This document shows positions 1 to 7,953 of a stretch of 64,000 bases of DNA, piece after piece. Every line of letters starts with the position of its first letter. Positions within the stretch are counted from its first letter, which is position 1. Below the pieces are notes generated by a model, which saw only the letters and a program-made list of their open reading frames with translations, had not been told where the DNA came from and made no database searches. A program made the translations under genes and the position numbers. Origin of the DNA: Shinella sumterensis (GTDB lineage Bacteria > Pseudomonadota > Alphaproteobacteria > Rhizobiales > Rhizobiaceae); contig NZ_MYFN02000009.1 in NCBI RefSeq assembly GCF_004514425.2, positions 1-64,000 of the forward strand. Direction: 5' to 3'.

Positions 1-197
1 TGGTGGGCGAATTTCAGGCCAAACTTAGTCGTCCATTCTGAGACGGTCTGAAACGAGACGGCAATGCCGCGCTCGGCAAGCAGGTCTTCGATATCGCGCA
101 GGCTCAGCGGGAACCGGTAATAGAGCCATACCGCATGCGCGATGATCTCGGCTGGAAAGCGGTGGCGTTTGTATCGGGCGGACGCATCGTCAGTCAT
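1..197 (-). CDS. IS6-family transposase, N-terminal part (runs off the window)
   Basis: Reading leftwards from an ATG at 197, the translation begins [19 protein letters not shown] and continues with [21 protein letters not shown] and a VSFQTVSEW helix-turn-helix. This is the typical N-terminus of IS6/IS26-group DDE transposases. The DDE catalytic domain lies beyond the window, so intactness is unknown. I could not find a clear IS6 terminal repeat in the 45 bases upstream of the start, and a ridA fragment begins almost at once, so the element end may be truncated. Confidence 0.8.
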   Translation of the reverse strand, partial: MTDDASARYKRHRFPAEIIAHAVWLYYRFPLSLRDIEDLLAERGIAVSFQTVSEWTTKFGLKFAH

Positions 198-240
198 GCC
201 GATAGACTATTGCCTCGATCCGCACCAGCCGGTTAAGGCG

Positions 241-417
241 ACGCCTCCGGTGGTCAAGACCACCGTGCTGGTGACCGACCTTGGTGAATTTGCGGCCATC
301 AACGATGTCTATGCCCGGTATTTCGCGGAACCGTTCCCCGCACGCGCCTGCTATCAGGTGGCGGCGCTGCCTCGCGGCGCCATGGTTGAGGTCGAAGCTG
401 TTATAGCCCTCGACTAG
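241..417 (+). pseudogene. 3' remnant of a RidA/YjgF-family gene
   Basis: The frame ending with a TAG at 415-417 reads [18 protein letters not shown], then [20 protein letters not shown] and [10 protein letters not shown]. This is the C-terminal half of the RidA (YjgF/YER057c/UK114) enamine/imine deaminase fold, including the conserved arginine of the PAR-x-x-x-Q segment. The N-terminal half is missing: the frame runs back into the IS6 end with no RidA similarity before about position 241. It is a stranded fragment, presumably cut by IS activity, and not expected to be functional. Confidence 0.7.
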
Positions 418-450
418 GTTACGGCCACAAGGACCTCGCTCGGTTGGCCG

Positions 451-622
451 TTCGAACAGAACGATGAATGGGCCGTCCAGCGGTCCCGCTACATGACACT
501 GGAAACCATCGCCACAATGAGCGATGATCCGCTGATCAGCTTGCCAGCAGCAAGCTGACACTCATCCGGCCCTCCGGGATGAGCCGTGGTCGTCCAAGCT
601 ACACCACGTCCGGGGACACGAT
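451..622 (+). mobile_element. 3' end remnant of an IS256-family element
   Basis: From 451 the frame reads [19 protein letters not shown] followed by IATMSDDP and a TGA at 556-558, the C-terminal end of IS256-family Mutator-type transposases. About 40 bases later, near 595-620, comes a sequence matching the inverse of the terminal repeat seen at the left end of the IS256 copy near 13.57 kb (shared GTGTAGCT and TCGTGTCCC blocks). So only about 170 bases of the right end survive. The junction with the ridA remnant lies between 418 and 451. Confidence 0.65.
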
Positions 623-780
623 CTCATCACATTCGCGGCACTTCGTTAACCAACGTTCTCAATGTTTTTCGATAGCTACGGCAATTGGCGATTTTTTGTA
701 CCAAATTGCCAACCCACGGAGTTTAGCAGCGCCATGAACGGAGATCAGCGAGTTGCGACTTACAACGTTGAAGAGCGAAA

Positions 781-3009
781 ATGGCGGACGATTTCAAAAA
801 GACGACGATTAAGAATTTCCTGATATTCGTCACCGCTCCGACCCTCCTTGGGACATTCGGATTGTACGTTGCCGCCTATATGGTTCTGATATGGGCAAGC
901 GCCAGCATCGACTCGACGGAAGCAGCGCGAGAAGCGCATCGCACCGAGCACATAATTTCGGAATTGCGCACGGGCATTGCCCGCGAACAGGAAAGCGTCA
1001 CCATCTGGGGTGACGCAGTCAAGATGCTGCATATGCCGGATGGTGAAGAAAGATCAGCTTGGCTCGATGCAAATTTAGGAGGGTGGATGCACTCCTATTT
1101 CGGTCATGACGCGGCGTATATTCTCTCACCCACGAACACCCCGATTTTTGCCTCCTTCAAAGGGGAACGACAGGCACCGGCTGCTTATAAACTGGTGGAG
1201 ACGAGTGCGCAGCCATTGGTGAACAAATTGCGCAAAGCACTACTCAGCGGGGACGAAGGAGGGATAAGCGACGGCATGCGATCACCGGGGGCCTCTGATT
1301 TTGTCCGTGTCGACGGGCACCCAGCGTTCCTTAGCGTCAAGCCGATTGTGCCCGAAACTGGCGATCTGAAAGCGGCTGGCGAGAGCTATTTGCATGTGGC
1401 TTTGCGCTTTGTGGATGGCGATATGCTGCAAACGCTCGCCCACGAGCATGCATTGGGCGAGATGAGGTTCTCTCCTTCACCGACCCCTCTCCCTGGCGAG
1501 AGCAATCTTTCACTGATGACGGAGCAAGGGGACCTGCTTGGGTATTTATTCTGGGAGCCATATAAACCCGGCGCAGCCTTCCTGAAATCAATAGAATGGC
1601 TTCTCTTTCTGACAGGTGTCATATTTTTCGTGGTCGTTACCACTCTTCTCGCTGCGATTTACTATCGCTTGATCGCGACGAGAAACAGTGAGGAACGCAT
1701 ACGCGCATCAAGACTGCGCGATCCGTTAACCCAGCTACCCAATCGGCTGGGGTTTAGAAAATTGCTCGATGAGACACTGGCGGATGGAGCCAGCGAACAG
1801 GGGTTCGGTCTCGTTTATGTCGGGCTCGACCGCTTTAAGCAGGTGAACGACGCACTCGGGCCTGAAATGGGGGATCACGTTCTTCGCGAAGCTGCCGCTC
1901 GGATCGGGCGCCTGACGAGGAATCTAGGCACACTCTCCCGTGTCGGCGGCGACGAGTTCGCTTTTATTATGAAAGGCGCAAAAACGCCGACTTGCGAAAC
2001 GCTCGCCAGGAAAGTTGTCGAGGTACTGGGCGAGCGCTTCGACGTCGGTGACAGCCATGCCTGCGTCAGCGGCTCGGTCGGTGTTGTCATGGTATCAAGC
2101 GATGATCAGTCGCGCAGCGAACTCGGGCGAAAGGCTGGAATCGCGCTTCACGCTGCCAAGGCTGCAGGCGGGGCGCGGGTCGCCGTCTTCGGGCACCATA
2201 TGGACAACCTGATCCATGATCGTCTAGAGGTCGAACGGGCCTTACGCACCGCTCTTGCCGACAAGCAGCAGTTTACCGTTGTCTATCAACCCAAATATGA
2301 AGCCAAGACCCATCAGATCACCGGCGTCGAAGCGTTAGTACGCTGGCAGCATCCGGCGCGTGGCCCGATTTCTCCGGCAGTCTTTATCCCAATTGCAGAA
2401 GAAACAGGCCTCATCAACGACCTGGGGCATTACGTACTGACAACGGCATGCCAGACGGCAGCCAAGTGGCCGCTTGCGAAGGTTGCCGTCAATGTTTCGG
2501 CTGTGCAGTTGAAGGAGGCCAGTTTCGCAGCAAGTGTTGCGGAGGTTTTGTCGTTGACGCAGCTTGCTCCCGGAAAACTCGAACTGGAACTCACCGAAAC
2601 CGCCTGGCTGGACGATAGCGGCGATACCTCTTCCAATCTCGGCGAGCTCCGTGAACTAGGTGTAAAGATTGCACTAGACGATTTCGGGACCGGATTCTCG
2701 TCACTTGGGCGGCTCCGCGAAAGCCATGTGGACCGTATCAAGATCGACCAGAGCTTCGTAAGGGGCATCGGACAATCGGACAGAGATGAGGCGATTGTGC
2801 GGGCAATCGTTGATCTTGCGAAAGCAAACCGGCTGGAAATCACCGCAGAGGGTGTCGAAACGACGGTGCAAAGCGAGTTTCTGTACGATATCGGTTGTGA
2901 TGAGCTACAGGGCTATCTGTTCTCCCGGCCCATTGTTGCTGAGAAAGTCGAAGCTCTGCTGGCAAGCGGTACAGACCGCACTGCTTCCATTACACCATTT
3001 CAAGAATAG
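781..3009 (+). CDS. Membrane GGDEF-EAL protein with CHASE4-like sensor region
   Basis: A 742-residue protein for cyclic-di-GMP turnover. An N-terminal membrane helix (about residues 12-38) and a second one (about 270-300) bracket a periplasmic region that looks like a CHASE4-type sensor. A GGDEF domain follows, starting DPLTQLPNR and with an intact GGDEF signature near residue 389. The C-terminal EAL domain keeps EALVRW (near 516), the LTET segment, DDFGTGFSSL, KIDQSFV and AEGVET, so its phosphodiesterase residues look complete. The protein could be bifunctional, or use the GGDEF domain as a GTP-sensing module. It stands alone, with IS debris upstream and oppositely transcribed genes downstream. 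The ATG at 781 is the natural start and precedes the first hydrophobic segment; its ribosome site is weak. Confidence 0.9.
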   Translation: MADDFKKTTIKNFLIFVTAPTLLGTFGLYVAAYMVLIWASASIDSTEAAREAHRTEHIISELRTGIAREQESVTIWGDAVKMLHMPDGEERSAWLDANLGGWMHSYFGHDAAYILSPTNTPIFASFKGERQAPAAYKLVETSAQPLVNKLRKALLSGDEGGISDGMRSPGASDFVRVDGHPAFLSVKPIVPETGDLKAAGESYLHVALRFVDGDMLQTLAHEHALGEMRFSPSPTPLPGESNLSLMTEQGDLLGYLFWEPYKPGAAFLKSIEWLLFLTGVIFFVVVTTLLAAIYYRLIATRNSEERIRASRLRDPLTQLPNRLGFRKLLDETLADGASEQGFGLVYVGLDRFKQVNDALGPEMGDHVLREAAARIGRLTRNLGTLSRVGGDEFAFIMKGAKTPTCETLARKVVEVLGERFDVGDSHACVSGSVGVVMVSSDDQSRSELGRKAGIALHAAKAAGGARVAVFGHHMDNLIHDRLEVERALRTALADKQQFTVVYQPKYEAKTHQITGVEALVRWQHPARGPISPAVFIPIAEETGLINDLGHYVLTTACQTAAKWPLAKVAVNVSAVQLKEASFAASVAEVLSLTQLAPGKLELELTETAWLDDSGDTSSNLGELRELGVKIALDDFGTGFSSLGRLRESHVDRIKIDQSFVRGIGQSDRDEAIVRAIVDLAKANRLEITAEGVETTVQSEFLYDIGCDELQGYLFSRPIVAEKVEALLASGTDRTASITPFQE

Positions 3010-3070
3010 CGAGCGTGCAATGATTTCTTTTGGGGATGAAAATAATCGCTAAGTGGGTTCTTTGTTCACC

Positions 3071-3430
3071 TTACGAAAGTTCATCGCCGCCAGCCCGCTC
3101 CTGCTCTTTGACGGGACTTTCACCTGTCTGGCTACTAGCGTTCCCGAATCGACTCCCATCCGGCAACACGTCGCCCTGACGGAGGAGATAGATGTAACCG
3201 TCGAATAACATCAAACCGCGCTGATTCTCGCTGTATAACATTTCGAATTGTATTGGGACTGACGGGGTTGGTAGAGGAACCGAGCGAACGGGGCTTGACC
3301 CTTCGTCTTTTCCGGTGAACGCGTAATACAGAGGCAGGAGAACTGCCAAGCCACACACAAGCAAGCAACCTAACCGCAAGCCTATATCCGCTGAGTCTCT
3401 CGTGCCCAATTGCCCCACAATCGCACTCAT
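3071..3430 (-). CDS. Small single-pass membrane protein, function unknown
   Basis: A 119-residue protein I do not recognise. One hydrophobic helix (about residues 18-37, LGCLLVCGLAVLLPLYYAF) would anchor it in the inner membrane. It is followed by a proline-rich linker and a soluble stretch with FEMLYSENQRGLMLFDGYI and RQGDVLPDGSRFG. Its start lies three bases after the stop of the PilZ-like gene upstream, so the two are almost certainly co-transcribed. That suggests a membrane partner or output of the PilZ-like protein, but this is inference from position only. Confidence 0.6.
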   Translation of the reverse strand: MSAIVGQLGTRDSADIGLRLGCLLVCGLAVLLPLYYAFTGKDEGSSPVRSVPLPTPSVPIQFEMLYSENQRGLMLFDGYIYLLRQGDVLPDGSRFGNASSQTGESPVKEQERAGGDELS

Positions 3431-3433
3431 CGT

Positions 3434-3868
3434 TTAGATGTTCATTCCTGGCTGCGTTATCCTCATTTCAATGCGGCGAGAGGACTGTCCGCGAAGTCGT
3501 TGCAACGTGGTGAGAGGGAAATCGATAAGTGCTAGCGCGTGGATAAAGCCGCTTTCCTCTGGTTTCGAAAACCGCACAAAGAGCCTGCCTTCCTGTCGCT
3601 TCACCCGAGTGCAGGTAAGAAGGATTTCGAATTGACCCAGGCAAAGATAAAAATGATCAGTCAGGCTCGTGATATTTCGTGCTTGAAGGACCGCGCCAGT
3701 TTCGCTGATACTGACAATCCGAACTTGATACGTGGCGAAGGATCGCACCCCTTTGACCGGACATAGCGCCCTGGCCAGCAGATTGACCGCATGGTATCTG
3801 GCCTCTGCGGCATCGCCGGCGAAAGCAAGCCGGGACAGGTAGTTGCGATGAACATCCGCTTCCAACAC
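3434..3868 (-). CDS. PilZ-like domain protein
   Basis: A 144-residue protein. The segment VRIVSISETGAVLQ, then FYLCLGQFEILLTCTRV and a GRLFVRFSKPE strand, has the beta-barrel pattern of PilZ domains, but the canonical RxxxR cyclic-di-GMP motif is not evident. It aligns along most of its length with the protein at 10992-11378 (shared NYLSR, VxxIS-x-x-GA, and a final FPLTTLQRL versus SPFSTLESL block), so the two are paralogues. It is the first gene of a two-gene unit with the membrane protein at 3071-3430. A cyclic-di-GMP-linked role fits the GGDEF-EAL neighbour, but ligand binding is uncertain. Confidence 0.6.
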   Translation of the reverse strand: MLEADVHRNYLSRLAFAGDAAEARYHAVNLLARALCPVKGVRSFATYQVRIVSISETGAVLQARNITSLTDHFYLCLGQFEILLTCTRVKRQEGRLFVRFSKPEESGFIHALALIDFPLTTLQRLRGQSSRRIEMRITQPGMNI

Positions 3869-4242
3869 AGATTCCGCCCTTGTGTTAACGTCATCTTAGT
3901 AATCTAGGCGTTGGTGGCGAGAAATGCAATGTGTGCTGCGTGTGCTTTTCGTGAGGCGGCGATAGGTTTCCACGCCGACTCGCAATTGACCAGGCACACC
4001 CCCGCGAATCGCTCGATGACTCCACAAGCGTTCAGTTCCGTGCGACTGCGGTCGCGCGGTCAACTGGGGGCTGCGCGTCTGTTCCAAAACGCTCAAGCCC
4101 TACGCGCGATTCTGTGGAAAGTAAGCACTTGTTAAGGTTCATTGCGACCTAATCGGTCCTTTTCCCAACCCCCCTACTTAGTTGCTCTAGAAAGCGAGGC
4201 ATACGCTTCGAGCCGCAACAACGATTTTTTTTGGGGTACTTA
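3869..4242. other. Divergent intergenic region, no gene seen
   Basis: 374 bases between the leftward PilZ-like gene and the rightward FliN-like gene. Short frames exist on both strands but none has a convincing start, ribosome site or family resemblance. It presumably holds the two divergent promoters. The T-run at 4225-4232 just before the GGGG ribosome-site region of the FliN-like gene is the only visible landmark. Confidence 0.5.
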
Positions 4243-4635
4243 ATGTGCAACGTTTCAGATGAGCAACAGCCGGTTTCCCACGGCGGTTTCACTCCCGAGA
4301 TGACGAATGCCCACCCTCACGCGACGGGGGAAGCGTTCCAAGAAGCGAGTTCATTGTTCCCTGATGCGCGGTCGGACGCTACAGCTGCGGTGCGCCCAGA
4401 AGTTAGGGAGCGGGTCAATACCATACCGGTCGAGATCGATGTCGTGATTGGACGCGCCAAGATCTCCGTTGCTGAGTTGATGAGGGCTGATCCAGGCTAC
4501 AGCTTTCGCTTGGACAAGCGTTTTGGCGAGCCCGTTGAGCTTCTCGTCAATGGGCGCCTGTTCGGATATGGCGAAATCGTTTCCGACAAGTATGAAAACG
4601 TCATCGGCATCCGAATGATTCGCGTCGCCCGGTGA
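4243..4635 (+). CDS. FliN/SpoA-domain protein, solitary
   Basis: A 130-residue protein. The C-terminal 75 residues, from VNTIPVEIDVVIGRAKISV through GEPVELLVNGRLFGYGEIV to NVIGIRMI, form a SpoA (surface presentation of antigens) domain as in the flagellar switch protein FliN and type III secretion SctQ. The N-terminal 60 residues are polar and low-complexity. I chose the ATG at 4243, with a GGGG ribosome site just upstream, over an in-frame TTG at 4231. No other flagellar or secretion genes are in the window, so this may be a stray switch-complex paralogue that works with the chromosomal motor. Confidence 0.7.
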   Translation: MCNVSDEQQPVSHGGFTPEMTNAHPHATGEAFQEASSLFPDARSDATAAVRPEVRERVNTIPVEIDVVIGRAKISVAELMRADPGYSFRLDKRFGEPVELLVNGRLFGYGEIVSDKYENVIGIRMIRVAR

Positions 4636-4749
4636 GCTTTGACGGAACACGACGACCTTGGGCGACTGGGGTGTATTTTTCCGCTTTGTCGATCTGTCTC
4701 GCCGAACCTATTGATAGGTATAACCGACGCAATGCTCAAAGAGAACATC

Positions 4750-4944
4750 ATGACGATGAAGGCATGTATACTCGCTGCGAGTCATCTCAAGACTGTTCTG
4801 GAGATCGCTCGTGATAATTCTCAGCTACATTCCGCCTTGCCGCTACTTGAGGCGGCGCTGATTGAGGTGGAGTCCGTACGCCGCACCCAGGCACTCCCGG
4901 ACCGATTTGTAATAACCAAGCCCGATACGGCGCGAGATAGTTGA
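4750..4944 (+). CDS. Small hypothetical protein
   Basis: A possible 64-residue protein beginning MTMKACILAASHLKTVLE and ending TKPDTARDS. It is mostly helical and leucine-rich (LPLLEAALIEVESVRR). The ATG at 4750 has an AAAGAGAA ribosome-site-like stretch upstream. It lies 114 bases after the FliN-like gene on the same strand. No family recognised; coding status is uncertain. Confidence 0.35.
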   Translation: MTMKACILAASHLKTVLEIARDNSQLHSALPLLEAALIEVESVRRTQALPDRFVITKPDTARDS

Positions 4945-5273
4945 TTGGATACTCCTAATGTTTTCGGTGTGCCGCAGCGGTCGGGAATGCGAGGACAGAT
5001 TGCGGGCTAAGAAGTGGCTCGCGATGGGCGCGGATGCGGCAGACACGTACCGGACGTGTGATCGGGCGCGGTCATGTATCAGGCCTGTTGTGCGGCTCGA
5101 GTACGACCGCTGGCCGGTATGGAGCTACGCGGACCTGGTGCAAAATCAGCTCTACGAGCTCGTGGCTCACTGACCCGGATGCATTCCCAGACCCACTCTC
5201 ACCGATCTTTGTCCTTACCGTTCGCTGACCTCCTCACACGCCGACGATCCGTCCTGACTTCAGCTCAGCCATC
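4945..5273. other. Non-coding stretch before IS110 element
   Basis: About 330 bases with only short overlapping frames and no recognisable protein. The right-hand part must contain the downstream end of the first IS110 element. IS110 elements lack strong terminal repeats, so the boundary cannot be placed by eye. Confidence 0.4.
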
Positions 5274-6302
5274 TTACGCTGCAGCCAGAGCGGAATCCTT
5301 GTAATCTTCGTTCTTGGTCATCATTGCCCAGATGGATCGAGCCATTTTGTTGGCGAGGGCGATTGCAACGAGCATACGAGGTTTGCGCGCCAGCATCCGT
5401 GCCAGCCACGAGTTCTCGGGTGGAGCTTTCCGGCATGCCCATCGAATGACGGTCATCGCGCCGATGATAAGAAGCCGACGGATATCGCGTTGTCCCATCT
5501 TCGACGTTCGCCCGAGCACCTGCTTGCCTCCGCTCGAATGCTGTTTTGGCACCAAGCCGAGCCAGGCTGCAAAATCTCGTCCCCTTCTGAAGGTCACCAT
5601 GGTGGGCGCGAAAGCCTCGACTGCCATTGCCGTAATCGGTCCCATTCCGGGCATGGACATGAGGCGAGCGGTGCTCTGCGAACGCTTCGCTTCCGATCTG
5701 AGCGCCTTTTCCAGCGATGCGATCCGAGAAGAGAGCACCCCTATCTGGTCCAGATACAGTCGCGCGGTCTCCACGACGATAAGGTCGAGGCCCGTGTCGT
5801 GATCTTCAACAATCTCCGCCAGCAACGCGAGGCTCGCAATTCCCTGCGGTGCGATGACACCATGCTCGGCCAGATGTGCTCGAAGGGCATTGATAAGCTG
5901 CGTTCGTTGACGAACAAAGAGGTCCCGTGTCCGGAATAACATGGAGCAAGCCTGCTGGGATGCGGTCTTCGGAACGACGAACCGCATCGACGGCCGGATC
6001 GCTGCTTCAACGATCGCTTCCGCGTCGGCCGCATCATTCTTTTGCCGTTTGACGAAGGGCTTTACGTATGCCGGCGGAATCAAGCGAACATCATGCCCAA
6101 GTTTGCCGATCTCTCGCGCCCAGTAGTGCGCTGTGGCGCAGGCCTCCATCGCGACCGTACATCTGGGCAATTCCGCAAAGAAGCTGACGACTTGGCCGCG
6201 AGACAGTTTCCTGCGTAAGACCACACTTCCATCGCTTCCGGCGGCATGAACCTGAAAGACCCGCTTTGCAAGGTCCAGGCCGACAATGCTAACTTCCTTC
6301 AT
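5274..6302 (-). CDS. IS110-family transposase (copy 1)
   Basis: A full-length 342-residue DEDD transposase. The N-terminal RuvC-like domain starts VSIVGLDLAKRVFQVHA and carries AMEACATAHYW and KNDAADAEAIVEAA. The C-terminal Tnp_20 domain has MPGMGPITA, AWLGLVPKQHSSGGK and the conserved serine region. IS110 enzymes act with a structured bridge RNA encoded in a non-coding end. The frame is uninterrupted, so this copy could be active. It shares orientation with the second IS110 copy 340 bases away but differs clearly in sequence. Confidence 0.92.
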   Translation of the reverse strand: MKEVSIVGLDLAKRVFQVHAAGSDGSVVLRRKLSRGQVVSFFAELPRCTVAMEACATAHYWAREIGKLGHDVRLIPPAYVKPFVKRQKNDAADAEAIVEAAIRPSMRFVVPKTASQQACSMLFRTRDLFVRQRTQLINALRAHLAEHGVIAPQGIASLALLAEIVEDHDTGLDLIVVETARLYLDQIGVLSSRIASLEKALRSEAKRSQSTARLMSMPGMGPITAMAVEAFAPTMVTFRRGRDFAAWLGLVPKQHSSGGKQVLGRTSKMGQRDIRRLLIIGAMTVIRWACRKAPPENSWLARMLARKPRMLVAIALANKMARSIWAMMTKNEDYKDSALAAA

Positions 6303-6643
6303 GGATGCTCTCTCCTCTAAGTGACGTTCTGGCGAACATCACTCTGGCACATTGCGATGCCGTCGGGAGGGGGCATCCACTCCATCAGCTCTCAGTGCAA
6401 ACGTATGGCCCGCCCTGTTTGCAAGTAGAATTTTTAGAACCCTGAACAGTCTGCTTCAACGTATTCGGTCTCACGGTCATGCCGTGGCCAAGATGGATAT
6501 CCGCACGTCCGGAGCCTCAATAATCAACACGGCTTCAACGAGCCATTTGCACTGCTGGGCTTTCCGTACGCCGGTCAACTGTCAGGCCATCTATGGTCCT
6601 TCTCGCAAACATCATGGGCTGCAGATAAACGCAGCCAATCTTC
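6303..6643. other. Non-coding ends of two IS110 elements
   Basis: 340 bases between two IS110 transposase genes, both leftward. It must contain the upstream end of copy 1 (and, for the IS110 group, a candidate bridge-RNA region) and the downstream end of copy 2. An 11-base sequence ATAATCAACAC at 6520-6530 recurs in the same orientation at 7746-7756, just beyond the upstream end of copy 2, and may mark its boundaries. No protein-coding gene is apparent. Confidence 0.45.
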
Positions 6644-7678
6644 TTACGCTGTGATGGCGGCGTACGCGCGATCGAAGGGACGTTCCCTTCGCAAGACGGC
6701 CCAGGCAATGCGGGCGAGCTTGTTTGCCAGCGCCACGATTACGACGTTGCGGTGCATACCCCGAGAAAGCAGGCCTCGTAGCCAATGCCCGAGAGGGGTG
6801 TCGCTCTGACTGAGTGTGGGCATGGCCGCTCGCGCACCGTGAACAAGCAAAGTTCGGAGATAGACGTTACCACGCTTTGTGATGCCCAGCAGCCGTTGCT
6901 TGCCGCCGGTCGTAAATTGTCGAGGTACAAGTCCTAGCCACGCGCTAAGATCTCGGGCACGATCGAAGCTGCTGGCATTTCCTATAGCCGCGATCAGCGC
7001 TGTGGCGTTCAATACCCCAATTCCTGGTATAGCCGTTAGCCGTCGAGTTGCGAGATCATCTCGGGCCAGCGCCAAGAACTCGGCATTGAGAGCTGCTATC
7101 TTGGTGTCGAGCATCTTCCACTCGTCTCGAAGTTCGGCAACCAGCTTCTGAACGCGCCCAGACAAGCTGCTGGCTTGTTCATTCAGAAGGGGGTCGACAG
7201 CACTTTCGAATTTGCAGCGGCCCGCGGCGAAGATCAGGCCACGCTCCAAGAGAATAGCACGCATTTGGTTGATCAGCGTCGTTCTCTCCGCAACGAGGCG
7301 GGATCGGACCCTGTGCAACGACTGGATATCGAGTTGCTCCTCACTTTTGAGGTCCACAAACCGCATCGTCGGGCGCGAAGCGGCTTCTGCTATGCCCTCC
7401 GCATCCCGGTCATCGTTCTTCTGAGCCTTCACATAAGGGCGGACATACTCCGGTGACATCAGTCGGACCTCATGCCCCTGGGACCTAAAAAGCCGACCCA
7501 GATGGTGAGCACCACAGCACGCTTCCATAGCGATGATGCAGGGCGGAATCTTGCTGACAAAATCAATGAGCGTCTGCCGCCGCATCGTTCGGCGAACAGC
7601 TACCGCACCTTTGTCGTCGACGCCGACAACGCTGCAGCTATTTTTGCCTATATCGATACCCAAAATTGAAATCGTCAT
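6644..7678 (-). CDS. IS110-family transposase (copy 2)
   Basis: A 344-residue DEDD transposase of the IS110 family, distinct from copy 1. It begins ISILGIDIGKNSCSVVGVD, has AMEACCGAHHLGR and KNDDRDAEGIAEAA in the RuvC-like domain, and IPGIGVLNATALIAA with AWLGLVPRQFTTGGK in the C-terminal domain. The reading frame is intact. Possible element limits are the repeated ATAATCAACAC at 6520 and 7746. Confidence 0.92.
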   Translation of the reverse strand: MTISILGIDIGKNSCSVVGVDDKGAVAVRRTMRRQTLIDFVSKIPPCIIAMEACCGAHHLGRLFRSQGHEVRLMSPEYVRPYVKAQKNDDRDAEGIAEAASRPTMRFVDLKSEEQLDIQSLHRVRSRLVAERTTLINQMRAILLERGLIFAAGRCKFESAVDPLLNEQASSLSGRVQKLVAELRDEWKMLDTKIAALNAEFLALARDDLATRRLTAIPGIGVLNATALIAAIGNASSFDRARDLSAWLGLVPRQFTTGGKQRLLGITKRGNVYLRTLLVHGARAAMPTLSQSDTPLGHWLRGLLSRGMHRNVVIVALANKLARIAWAVLRRERPFDRAYAAITA

Positions 7679-7953
7679 GGATCGGCTCCTCTTCCTTCAA
7701 TGACGGATCATCATACTCGATGTCCTCGGAAGGGCGGGCCATCCCATAATCAACACATATGGAAATGCAGCACCTGAAGCCGCTGCTGAGCCAGATCGAC
7801 CGCTTACTGGCAAGACCGACGACATATGGCGGCTGCTTCCGGCGTAGCCCACGGGGGACAGGTGATCGGGCTGCGCCTGACGAGGACGGCTATCAGCGCT
7901 GCCGGCGAAACGGCTTGGTCGATCCCCGTTCGACTAATCTCCGACACAGGCGC
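7679..7953. other. Non-coding upstream end of IS110 copy 2 and flank
   Basis: About 275 bases. The part to about 7745 should be the upstream end of IS110 copy 2. The rest has only short frames with no recognisable family, and leads into the 3' end of the histidine kinase gene. The 11-base ATAATCAACAC repeat lies at 7746-7756. Confidence 0.4.

Noticed and set aside
59-561. Leftward 123-codon frame across ridA and IS256 remnants (190-561)
   Set aside because: It is the antisense of the ridA and IS256 fragments; no family seen.
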